Assembly: GCA_028284905.1 (NCBI GenBank)
Contig: JANQQU010000048.1
Coordinates: 1 to 61,745 of the forward strand
Reading direction: 5' to 3'
From: Calditrichia bacterium
GTDB lineage: Bacteria; Calditrichota; Calditrichia; RBG-13-44-9; J075
Length of the DNA stretch: 61,745 nt
Part shown: piece after piece, positions 1 through 7,792 of the stretch
Layout of the letters: the number at the start of each line of letters is the position of its first letter
Numbering within the stretch: position 1 is the stretch's first letter
Notes under the pieces: generated by a model
What the model was told of the DNA's origin: nothing
The model's database searches: none
The model's input: the letters and a program-made list of their open reading frames with translations, nothing else
Position numbers and translations under genes: made by a program

Positions 1-95
1 ATATAGGGTGTTAGTCGCTTAGGAGCATTTAATGCTACTTCAGGCAACGGGAAGTCGCTGCCTGAACTTTCAACGATAGACTTTTTACACAGTCT

Positions 96-198
96 CTCCC
101 GTTTGGGAATGCGTTAGGAGGGAAACTCTGTTTCCCATTCATTTCTACTCGCGAAACAGGAGTTTCGCTAAAAATTGCATTCCCAAACGGGAGTTTGG
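96..198. repeat. Nested hairpin cluster
   Basis: A perfect 17-bp inverted repeat (96-112 with 177-193) encloses two further hairpins: 120-136 (7-bp arms, TCT loop) and 151-168 (7-bp arms, AGGA loop). The right outer arm also forms its own hairpin at 183-198 (6-bp arms, GGGA loop). All share an AAAC-loop-GTTT core, so this looks like a cluster of one small palindromic repeat family rather than a single terminator. The rest of positions 1-378 shows no convincing gene. Confidence 0.75.
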
Positions 199-317
199 AA
201 ACGAGCAGTAGAACAATGTGAATCGGTGTATAGTTTCCTCATTTTTTTACCTTTGTAAAAATTATCACAAAAGATTTTGCCGCTTGTTTTTTAGGTTTTT
301 CAATGATATACTTCCGG

Positions 318-346
318 TGTTTGATGTATCAAACAAAAGTTTTGTT
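318..346. promoter_or_regulatory. Overlapping palindromes upstream of the DtxR-like gene (operator candidate)
   Basis: Positions 318-335 form a perfect palindrome with 8-bp arms (TGTTTGAT, GT, ATCAAACA). It overlaps a second palindrome at 332-346 (AACAAAA, G, TTTTGTT). They lie 32-60 bp before the ATG at 379, where an autoregulatory operator for a metal-dependent repressor would be expected. The sequence is AT-rich and does not match the classical E. coli Fur box, so assignment to the DtxR-like protein is inference. Confidence 0.5.
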
Positions 347-378
347 AGTAAAGCAACTGTAAGAATGGTAAAACGGCA

Positions 379-909
379 ATGATCAAAGAAGTCTGGAAAA
401 AGTTTGACGAAACTGAACTGAGCCATAGTAGCGTTCACCACCTGATGGCCGTTCATCACCTGGTGAAAGAAAATGGATACGCTCGAGCTGTGGACATTGG
501 CCGTTACCTGAATCTGACCCGCGGTAGTATATCAGTAACGCTGCATAAGCTGATTGATAAAGATTACCTGGAAGAGGATGAAAACAAATTCTACCGCCTT
601 TCCGAAAAAGGGAAGCAGTTAGTTTGTTCTGTGCTGAGCAAGCGGCAGATTCTCAAACAGTTTTTTACGACCGTGCTGCGCCTGCCGGAAGATTCCGCGG
701 AAATAGATGCCTGTAAAATAGAGCATTTGCTCAGTCAGCAAGCCGGCGAACAGCTGCTGGTGTTCATGGGATATTTTCTTTCCGATAATCCGGAAGCGGC
801 TGCTTTTCGCGAGGGATTTCAACAATTCCAGTACAATTGCCCCATGGAGAACTGCTTGATCTGTGATAATACCTGTTATTTTGCCAACAGTCATACGGAT
901 TGCGAGTAA
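379..909 (+). CDS. DtxR/MntR-family metal-dependent transcriptional repressor
   Basis: A 176-residue cytosolic regulator. A winged helix-turn-helix (about residues 18-80) precedes the dimerisation/metal domain. The DtxR primary metal-site pattern Cys-x-x-Glu-His is present (C112, E115, H116 in ACKIEHLLS). The ancillary-site His/Glu of DtxR (H79/E83 there) appear replaced by basic or polar residues, so metal preference cannot be assigned. Unusually, the C-terminus replaces the SH3-like domain with a short cysteine-rich tail (C154, C159, C162, C166, C175), similar to tails seen in some MntR/FeoA-associated regulators and able to hold a further metal or FeS cluster. It lies 34 bp before a PerR-like gene, and the pair probably forms a metal/peroxide stress operon. 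Start at ATG 379; a clear RBS is not evident. Confidence 0.88.
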   Translation: MIKEVWKKFDETELSHSSVHHLMAVHHLVKENGYARAVDIGRYLNLTRGSISVTLHKLIDKDYLEEDENKFYRLSEKGKQLVCSVLSKRQILKQFFTTVLRLPEDSAEIDACKIEHLLSQQAGEQLLVFMGYFLSDNPEAAAFREGFQQFQYNCPMENCLICDNTCYFANSHTDCE

Positions 910-943
910 TAACATTTGCAAGAGATTTGAATGAGGATATACA

Positions 944-1450
944 ATGCAAGTCGATAATTTCATAAATACGCTGCGGGAAAAAGGACTGAACGTTACGTAT
1001 CAGAGAATCCTGATCTATAATTATTTGCAAACGACCAAAAATCATCCGACAGCGGAAGAGATATACCAGGTCGTAAAAGCAGAGTATCCTTCAATCTCTA
1101 TTGCGACAGTTTATAAAACATTGGAAACGCTGGCGGAACATGATTTAATCAAAAAAGTCAATCCAATGCACGATCTTGCCCGGTTCGATGGCGATACCAC
1201 ACCGCACCATCATTTGATTTGCAGCGAATGCCGGAAAATTGTTGATATCCATGATGAGCGTTTGGATGCATTGCCTGTTCCCAGCAATAATGGTTTTCAG
1301 GTAAATGGCTATCGGGTGCTTTTTGAAGGGATTTGCCAGGAATGCCTCGGCCAAATTACCCTGAAAGCAGATGTTGATTCCGATACTGTTCCGGTAACTT
1401 TTTGCGGAAAACCTGGCAGCGAAGCTTCTGCGGACGAAGACCCTTCCTAG
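944..1450 (+). CDS. Fur-superfamily regulator, PerR-like
   Basis: A 168-residue Fur-family repressor: N-terminal winged helix (residues 8-75), then the metal-binding dimerisation domain. It has the HHH cluster (88-90) and two structural zinc CxxC pairs (C93/C96 and C131/C134). H34 and the Asp in KIVD (D101) match the PerR regulatory site, where Fur proteins usually carry Glu, so peroxide sensing through Fe/Mn is more likely than simple iron sensing. A tail of about 30 acidic residues after the second CxxC is longer than usual for PerR. It is directly downstream of the DtxR-like gene and likely co-transcribed. PerR versus Fur is inferred from single residues. Confidence 0.9.
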   Translation: MQVDNFINTLREKGLNVTYQRILIYNYLQTTKNHPTAEEIYQVVKAEYPSISIATVYKTLETLAEHDLIKKVNPMHDLARFDGDTTPHHHLICSECRKIVDIHDERLDALPVPSNNGFQVNGYRVLFEGICQECLGQITLKADVDSDTVPVTFCGKPGSEASADEDPS

Positions 1451-1657
1451 TTATCCGTCTGATAAATTGAGGGGTATTCTCTTCAGAAGCTCCCTCCGAA
1501 AATGCTTCAACTTTCCTCTCCTTTCAAATATTTAACAATTTCATTTCCCTTGCTAAGTTGTAGTTTTCAATAACCTTTCACTGTTTAATACAATTGCGAT
1601 AAGCGCAGGGAAGCTTTATATTCTCTAATCAAATCCGGAAAATTTAGAGGAATTATA

Positions 1658-2089
1658 ATGGCGAAGCTGAAAACCAGTAAAAACGATGGCGATGTATATG
1701 CCTTCCTGAATGCTGTGGAAAATGAAACGAAGCGCGAAGACTGTTTTAAAATTCTGGAATTGATGCAGGAAATTACCGGGGAGCCGCCAAAAATGTGGGG
1801 GAATAGTATCGTCGGATTTGGCGACTACCATTTTCGGTATGACAGCGGGAGAGAAGGAGAATGGTTTCTCAGCGCTTTCTCTCCGCGGAAACAAAACCTG
1901 ACACTGTACGTCATGGCGGGGTTCCGCCGTTATGACGAATTGATGGCAAAATTGGGGAAATACAAAACCGGGCGCTCCTGTTTATATATCAAGAAAATTG
2001 AAGATGTAGACTGGGCAGTTCTGCGGGAATTGGTTGAACAGTCCGTCGCCCATGTGCGTAATTCCGATACCAGAAAACAGAATGACTAA
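1658..2089 (+). CDS. DUF1801 (YdhG-like) domain protein
   Basis: A 143-residue soluble protein of the DUF1801 family. Hallmarks are the conserved central stretch with MWGNSIVGFG followed by an aromatic YHFRY segment, then FSPRK and a basic GRSCLYIKK strand near the C-terminus. The family's molecular role is not established; the fold is SCP-like. An RBS-like GAGG lies about 8 bp before ATG 1658. Its stop overlaps the start of the next gene (8 bp), suggesting translational coupling. Confidence 0.85.
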   Translation: MAKLKTSKNDGDVYAFLNAVENETKREDCFKILELMQEITGEPPKMWGNSIVGFGDYHFRYDSGREGEWFLSAFSPRKQNLTLYVMAGFRRYDELMAKLGKYKTGRSCLYIKKIEDVDWAVLRELVEQSVAHVRNSDTRKQND

Positions 2090-2561
2090 AATAAAGCTGA
2101 AAAAAGTAGCGCCTGATCAACCAACGGGGATCGATTCAACATTTTATCTGACAGAAGATGCCGGCCCGGAAAATGTGTCCGTACTGGTCGTTACCTTTGC
2201 CGGGGAATATCCCGATGGCTCGCTGGGAAATAAGCGCGCAGATTATATGAAAGCTGTCGCTGTATATGGACTGGCCAGTTTCGACCCGGATGCAGTCGTG
2301 CTGGATTTTCGTGATCTCTCGTATCGATGGGGGAATTCGCTTCTTGGTGTCTTTCAGGTGATTTCACAGTTTTGTGATCAGGAGAGAGAACCGGATGAGC
2401 CATATTTTCCAGTGGCTATCGCGGCATCGGAAAAATGCATGCCCGGTTTATCCTCTTTGCTGGTGCCGGCCGATATGGACAAGCCGGAAAACCTCTTTGA
2501 AAATTTGGATGCCGCTATTTTATACGCTCGAAAAAAAGCCCGGGAGTGGCTGGATTATTAA
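2082..2561 (+). CDS. Conserved hypothetical protein
   Basis: A 159-residue soluble protein read from ATG 2082, which overlaps the preceding DUF1801 gene by 8 bp. An in-frame start exists at 2034 but would need a much longer overlap. No signal peptide or membrane segment. A central beta-strand/turn (VVLDFRDLSYRWGNSLLG) preceding a helix is weakly reminiscent of a crotonase/ClpP-type fold, but no catalytic motif is visible and I do not assign a function. Coupling to the DUF1801 gene suggests a shared role. Confidence 0.75.
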   Translation: MTKIKLKKVAPDQPTGIDSTFYLTEDAGPENVSVLVVTFAGEYPDGSLGNKRADYMKAVAVYGLASFDPDAVVLDFRDLSYRWGNSLLGVFQVISQFCDQEREPDEPYFPVAIAASEKCMPGLSSLLVPADMDKPENLFENLDAAILYARKKAREWLDY

Positions 2562-2650
2562 CACTTGCTATCTATGAATTTGGATTACTTACGAAAAATA
2601 TTACCTGTATAGTTTTGTTATTCTGTTAATGAGGAAAAGAGAAACTCTCG

Positions 2651-3445
2651 ATGAAGCGACGGCATTTATTTGAATTTGGCGACCAAATCTGGTATCCGCA
2701 ATTTTTGAAAGATATGTTGACCGATTATCTCAACTTTGTGATAAAGCGCTTCAAGCTGCATCAGCCGGTAATTCCGCTTTTAGCGGATCTGCTGAAAGAA
2801 AGCAAAGAAAGCAGGATTATCGACCTCTGCTCTGGTGCCGGAGGGGGAATGGTTGACATAGACAAAATGCTTCGCGAGGCTTACGGGGAAGATTTTACCA
2901 TTACCCTGACGGATATATATCCGAACCTGCCTGCTTTCGAAAAGATTGCGGGGGAGACTGCTGGTAAAATAGACTACCTGGAAAGATCAGTACCTGCTCA
3001 CGACCTTCCGGAGGATCTACATGGCCTGCGTACCATCTTTAATGCTTTCCATCATTTTCCCCCATCTTATGCCAAGGATGTACTGGCAGATGCCGTTGAA
3101 AAAAATAGCCCGATTGCTATCTTTGAAATAATGGAACGAAAATTTGCCAACTTGCTGCCTCCGATTGTTTTTATTCCTATTTTCGTCCTGCTATTTACGC
3201 CTTTTATTCGTCCCTTTAAAATTAGTCGTTTGATTTTCACCTATCTCATCCCCATCGTACCCATCAGCATTACCTGGGATGGGATCGTCTCCGCCTTGCG
3301 TTCCTATAAACCGAAAGAGTTACTGGCAATTGCGGAAGAAGCAGGGGGAGAAAAATATCGTTGGAAAGCTGGTATGGTTTCCGGAACCGGACCAAATAAC
3401 ATTACGTATTTAACAGGTGTGCCACAATCTCAAAACCAGAATTAA
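2651..3445 (+). CDS. Class I SAM-dependent methyltransferase with hydrophobic insert
   Basis: A 264-residue protein. Motif I for S-adenosylmethionine binding is IIDLCSGAGGG (about residues 55-65), followed by an acidic motif in TLTDIYPN. After the Rossmann core it carries a strongly hydrophobic pair of segments (about residues 169-210, rich in Ile, Pro, Phe), which may anchor it to the membrane or form a lipid-substrate lid. The substrate is unknown. It lies 25 bp upstream of the barrel-SppA gene and is likely co-transcribed with it, hinting at an envelope function. Confidence 0.85.
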   Translation: MKRRHLFEFGDQIWYPQFLKDMLTDYLNFVIKRFKLHQPVIPLLADLLKESKESRIIDLCSGAGGGMVDIDKMLREAYGEDFTITLTDIYPNLPAFEKIAGETAGKIDYLERSVPAHDLPEDLHGLRTIFNAFHHFPPSYAKDVLADAVEKNSPIAIFEIMERKFANLLPPIVFIPIFVLLFTPFIRPFKISRLIFTYLIPIVPISITWDGIVSALRSYKPKELLAIAEEAGGEKYRWKAGMVSGTGPNNITYLTGVPQSQNQN

Positions 3446-3469
3446 CCGCATCGATTTGGAGCGTTTTCC

Positions 3470-5881
3470 ATGAAAAGAATTCTTTACTGTCTGTTTTTCC
3501 TCTTAAGTATTGGAGCTCTTAATGCTCAGCAATTTACCCCCCATCAATATCGCCATACGTTTCTGCAGAATGGCGCGGCATCTTACCAAAACGGACTGCT
3601 GGGATTTGCAAATCCGGCAGCATCGGCAATGTTGCAACGCTTTAACTGGCGCTATTATTGGACCTCGGATGAAACTGAAAATTTGGGCGTTCAGAACTGG
3701 GGGATTCTCACCGGCGCAGAAGGCGTGGGGTTTGGTGCTATTCGTACAAACTTCGGCAATCGTAAGGTAACCGATTACAACATCTCCTTCGCATCGGGAA
3801 ATCAAAGTGCGGCATTTGGCCTCGGCTATCGCTGGACGACCGGCGACGGGCGTTTCTTCGGGCGGGAAAATTTAATCTCTGCCGGATGGATATTACGACC
3901 CTCCCGCTATCTGTCTGCCGGATTGGTCGGAAATTTTTCCACCCGTAGCAGCGCAAAGGAAGGCGTGCTGGAATTGGGCGTTCGTCCACTGGGAACGCCT
4001 GTATTGAGTGTTTTCGGAGATTTCAGTTTACAGAAAGATCAGCAGCTGGCGGATGCTGCCTGGAGCGCCGGCGCTGCGCTGCAGGTTGTGAAAGGGATTC
4101 ACCTTACCGGGCGTTACTTCGACAATGAACGCTTCACCATGGGCTTTAGCATTAGCTGGGGTGGGGAGCGCTTTAGCGGACAATCCCATTTTGATAGTGA
4201 ACAGGATCGACAGTTTAACAGCTACTCTGTGGGCTATGGCGATTATACACCGAGTGTATTTGAAGATATATTCAGCAAGAAAAAACATTATGTCGCGATG
4301 GGCCTGAAAGGATTGATCAGCTATCAGAAATACAAATGGTTTGATAACTCCCAACGCTTTATGGATATTCTGCAAACGATTGAAAATGCCCGGCGGGATC
4401 CTGCCGTTGAGGTCGTTGCCCTGAACCTATCCGCAATGCGTATCTACCCGGAGCACGCCTGGGAAATTCGCGAAGCGTTGCGTGCAGTAAAAGCAGATGG
4501 CAAGAAGGTGGTCATCTTTGTGGATAATGCCGGCATGAACGGCTATCACCTCGCCAGTGTGGCCGACGTCCTGATGATGGACCCGCAAGGGAGCCTGCAG
4601 CTGCCCGGATATGTTTTATCCCGCACTTACCTGAAGGGCACCCTGGAAAAACTGGGACTCGGTTTTGACGAATGGCGTTTCTTTAAATATAAGTCTGCTG
4701 CGGAAATGCTTTCCCGGGATGAGATGTCCGCCGCCGACCGCGAGCAGCGCCAGGCATTAGTAGACGACAGTTATGCGCTTTTCCAAAAAGAAGTCGCCGC
4801 TTCCCGGAATATTTCCCGCGAGAAGCTGGCCGATATTATCGATGAAAAAGTTTACGTGATGCCGGATGATGCCCTGGCTGAAGGACTGGTAGACACGCTG
4901 TGCCGCTGGAGCGAGCTGGATGGTGTTATCAGCAAATTGACCGGCGCTAAGAAAATCCCGCTGCCCGGAAAATATTTGGCAGAGCGGGCAAATGCCGTTC
5001 AACAGTGGGGCGAACCGGCGCGTATCGCCGTAGTCTACGCCCTTGGTGAGTGTGCAATGGATAGTGGTATTCGTGCCCGTTGGCTGGAAAAAGTGTTTCT
5101 TGGGCTGGCAAAAGCCCACCAGGTAAAAGCAGTGGTCTTCCGGGTGGATTCCCCCGGCGGTGACGGCATGGCCTCTGATGTGGTTGCGGAAGCACTGAAA
5201 AAATGCGCCGCGAAGAAGCCGGTGATCATTAGCCAGGGGCAGGTCGCTGCTTCCGGCGGATACTGGATTTCCATGTATGGCGATTCGATTGTTGCCGGCC
5301 CGAATACAATCACCGGTTCCATTGGCGTCATCGGTGGCTGGGTCTATGACAAGGGTATCGGGGATAAACTGGGGATGAGCTCTGACCTGGTAAAACAGGG
5401 AGCGCATGCCGACCTCGGTGTTGGGGTGCGTTTACCCTTGCTGAATTTGCAGGTGCCGGCCCGTAACCTTACCGGAGAGGAACGGGAGCGAGTGAAGGAT
5501 CTTTTCCTGAAGATGTATGACGGCTTTGTCGGGAAAGTCGCTGCTGGCCGGGAAATGCCGGTCGATTCGATTCGGGCGATTGCGGAAGGACAGGTCTTTT
5601 CCGGGACGGACGGTCTGGCAAATGGTTTGGTGGATAAAATCGGTGGCATGCAAACGGCGATAGAAATGGCCCGGAAGATGGCCGGACTAGGTGATAATTA
5701 TCGTATTGTAGAAATCCCCAAATATCGCGGCACTTTTAACAGTAATTTTCTTAGCCCATTTGCGATTGGGAAGAGTGTAGAAGAAGATCCGGTAATTCGC
5801 TTTATCAAAACCATGAGTGAGCGGCCTGGTTATCCGAGACCAATGCTTTTGCCGGGTGATTATCCCATCCAGCCGGAATAA
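3470..5881 (+). CDS. sppA: Signal peptide peptidase A (S49) fused to an N-terminal outer-membrane-barrel-like domain
   Basis: An 803-residue protein. Residues 1-19 form a signal peptide ending in LNA. Residues 20-265 are strand-rich with alternating aromatic and small residues and repeated GxGY/W patterns, resembling a PorV/OmpX-like beta-barrel. Residues 275-800 match long-form (67K-type) SppA with two tandem S49 domains. The catalytic dyad is visible: Lys408 in FKYKSA (E. coli K209) and Ser595 in AASGGYWIS (E. coli S409). Classical SppA is anchored in the inner membrane by one N-terminal helix, so here the protease may instead be held at the outer membrane. It follows a methyltransferase gene and is convergent with glycerate kinase. 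Confidence 0.9.
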   Translation: MKRILYCLFFLLSIGALNAQQFTPHQYRHTFLQNGAASYQNGLLGFANPAASAMLQRFNWRYYWTSDETENLGVQNWGILTGAEGVGFGAIRTNFGNRKVTDYNISFASGNQSAAFGLGYRWTTGDGRFFGRENLISAGWILRPSRYLSAGLVGNFSTRSSAKEGVLELGVRPLGTPVLSVFGDFSLQKDQQLADAAWSAGAALQVVKGIHLTGRYFDNERFTMGFSISWGGERFSGQSHFDSEQDRQFNSYSVGYGDYTPSVFEDIFSKKKHYVAMGLKGLISYQKYKWFDNSQRFMDILQTIENARRDPAVEVVALNLSAMRIYPEHAWEIREALRAVKADGKKVVIFVDNAGMNGYHLASVADVLMMDPQGSLQLPGYVLSRTYLKGTLEKLGLGFDEWRFFKYKSAAEMLSRDEMSAADREQRQALVDDSYALFQKEVAASRNISREKLADIIDEKVYVMPDDALAEGLVDTLCRWSELDGVISKLTGAKKIPLPGKYLAERANAVQQWGEPARIAVVYALGECAMDSGIRARWLEKVFLGLAKAHQVKAVVFRVDSPGGDGMASDVVAEALKKCAAKKPVIISQGQVAASGGYWISMYGDSIVAGPNTITGSIGVIGGWVYDKGIGDKLGMSSDLVKQGAHADLGVGVRLPLLNLQVPARNLTGEERERVKDLFLKMYDGFVGKVAAGREMPVDSIRAIAEGQVFSGTDGLANGLVDKIGGMQTAIEMARKMAGLGDNYRIVEIPKYRGTFNSNFLSPFAIGKSVEEDPVIRFIKTMSERPGYPRPMLLPGDYPIQPE

Positions 5882-5894
5882 CATTAACCGCTAA

Positions 5895-5914
5895 CCCCGG
5901 GCATCTGTCCGGGG
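5895..5914. terminator. Stem-loop between convergent genes
   Basis: CCCCGG and CCGGGG arms separated by 8 nt sit in the 39-bp gap between the convergent sppA-like and glycerate kinase genes. No T-tract follows on either strand, so it is at best a weak or bidirectional terminator. Confidence 0.35.
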
Positions 5915-5920
5915 AAGCGA

Positions 5921-7246
5921 TCACTCGATCAGCAAAACACCAATATCCATCACGTTCGTCCCGGTCGGGCCGGTGATGACCAATCCATCAATCACTTTAA
6001 AAAAATGGTAAGCATCGTTCCGCTCGAGAAATTCGCGCGGCGAGATGTTCTTCTCCTGCGCTGCCGGCCAGCTGTCCCGGGAAATCACCGCACCGGCAGC
6101 ATCAGTCGGGCCGTCGTTGCCATCGCTGCCGCAGCAGAGAAAGGCATAGGCCACATCAAAATCGGCCAAACTATCGAGAGCGGCCAGCACTAATTCCTGA
6201 TTGCGTCCCCCTTTTCCATCCCCTTTGAGTGTGACAGTCGTTTCCCCGCCAAAAATCAGGGCTGCCGGCTTCGCCAGCGGTTTGTCCCGCTCAGCGATTT
6301 CCCGGGCGATCGCTGTAATGACATGGGCGACTTCCCGTGCTTCTCCGGCGACGCGGCTGCTCAGGATAGTAGTATTATATCCCAGGGAAGCAGCAGCATC
6401 TTCTGCAGTTTCCAGGGCGCGATAGTTGCTGCCGAGAATACGATTTTCCATGCGCTGAAAAGCGGGATCGCCCGGCTTCGGGGTTTCCGGAATATTACCA
6501 GCGCTGCCAACCGCCAGATGAAGCAATATCGCCGCAGGCAAGACGCCTTCCAGTGAATACTTGTTGACGATCGCCCGCGCTTCCTGAAAGGTGCTGCTAT
6601 CCGGCGCAGTCGGGCCGGAAGCTATCGTCGCCGGATCGTCCCCGATAACGTCGGAAATCATCAGGCAGATACCACGTGCCGGGGCAATCTTCCGGGCCAG
6701 TTGCCCGCCCTTGATTGCGGAAAGATGTTTACGGAGAATATTAAATTCATCGATGGTTGCGCCACACTTTAACAATGCTGAAAAAGTGGTTTGCAAATCT
6801 TCCAGGGAGATGTCTTCCGGGAGTTTTTCCATCAGTGCCGAGCCGCCACCGGAAATAAGGCAGATGACCAGGTCATCCGGCCCGGTCTGGCTTAGCAGGG
6901 CGCACATCTCTTCCGTTGCGGAAATAGCATTGGCATCCAGCACTGGATGCCCGGCTTCGCGGATGCGAATCTTGCGGCAATCTGTGCCATGTTCATACTT
7001 GACAATAACCAGACCATCATGTATCCGGTCCCCGAGAATTTTTTCCAGCGCCGCGGCCATAAATGCGGACGCTTTGCCGGCACCAATAACATAGAGGTTA
7101 CGAATGTTGCTCAGGTCTATAGCATCATTCTGAATAATCAACAGAGAGCCATCCCAGCTAACCTGAGATGCGATCAAGCGTTCTGGTTTTACAGAATCGA
7201 TGGCAGCGTCGAAAATTTTCAGAGCATTTTGCTGTAAATGGTTCAT
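5921..7246 (-). CDS. Glycerate 2-kinase (MOFRL family)
   Basis: A 441-residue cytosolic enzyme that phosphorylates D-glycerate to 2-phosphoglycerate with ATP, feeding lower glycolysis. The N-terminal DUF4147 domain shows the glycine-rich GAGKASAFMA near the start, CLISGGGSALME and the K-H-L-S-x-x-K-G-G region. The C-terminal MOFRL domain shows GGETTVTL, GRNQELVLAAL and the DGxDGPTDAAGA active-site loop. An upstream in-frame TTG (7252) has a slightly better-spaced AGGT, but ATG 7246 is taken as start. Transcribed alone on the minus strand; the following divergent gap is long. Confidence 0.93.
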   Translation of the reverse strand: MNHLQQNALKIFDAAIDSVKPERLIASQVSWDGSLLIIQNDAIDLSNIRNLYVIGAGKASAFMAAALEKILGDRIHDGLVIVKYEHGTDCRKIRIREAGHPVLDANAISATEEMCALLSQTGPDDLVICLISGGGSALMEKLPEDISLEDLQTTFSALLKCGATIDEFNILRKHLSAIKGGQLARKIAPARGICLMISDVIGDDPATIASGPTAPDSSTFQEARAIVNKYSLEGVLPAAILLHLAVGSAGNIPETPKPGDPAFQRMENRILGSNYRALETAEDAAASLGYNTTILSSRVAGEAREVAHVITAIAREIAERDKPLAKPAALIFGGETTVTLKGDGKGGRNQELVLAALDSLADFDVAYAFLCCGSDGNDGPTDAAGAVISRDSWPAAQEKNISPREFLERNDAYHFFKVIDGLVITGPTGTNVMDIGVLLIE

Positions 7247-7792
7247 AAGCAAATACTACCTGCTTAGCGTTCAATAATGATTTTCATCATTAAAATGCAT
7301 CGAATTTTACGCTAATCCTGCGTAGACTTTATCCCGGAAATTCTTGCAACCAATTCTATCACTACTCTGTTTCGAATCATTTTTGCTGATCGCGAAGAAT
7401 ATAAACAAAAACAATTAGATAAAGAAAATACCGCAATTATTTTTTCAAGGCTTTCACGGGTGCCGCCTAAAAGTGTTTCTTTACAGGTGACACTCATATA
7501 AATTACCGAAAAAAGCGTATTAAGTTGGACCCAAATTTTTAAAACAACATATTTGAGTAATGAAATCGGCTTTTTTTCTCACAGTTTTTTACAATCCTTC
7601 CACTGGCGCCGGGCAGGCAATATTTTAATCTCTTTCCGGAATCAGGAAATAATTTGTAAATTAGTATTTGAATCACCCAGAAAGTTCTGTAAGATGGAGA
7701 ATTTGACGGTATCAGATGATTAATAACCCCGGTTAAAAGTGAGCAAAATATTAACCCGGGACCGGTAAAATAATATTAGCGACGTCTATAAT
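7247..7792. other. Long divergent intergenic region
   Basis: About 545 bp between glycerate kinase (minus) and the DUF512 gene (plus). It is AT-rich and must hold both promoters. The only structure noted is a small palindrome at 7276-7291 (AATGAT, TTTC, ATCATT) about 30 bp upstream of glycerate kinase, and an imperfect CCCGGTT/AACCCGGG pair around 7727-7762. The 61-codon frame on the minus strand here has no RBS or recognisable content. Confidence 0.5.

Noticed and set aside
4757-5407. Long antisense frame opposite the SppA domain
   Set aside because: Shadow of the sppA-like gene: composition follows the complementary codons and there is no signal for expression.
7312-7497. 61-codon minus-strand ORF in the glycerate kinase/DUF512 gap
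   Set aside because: No RBS, unconvincing composition, sits inside an AT-rich promoter region.
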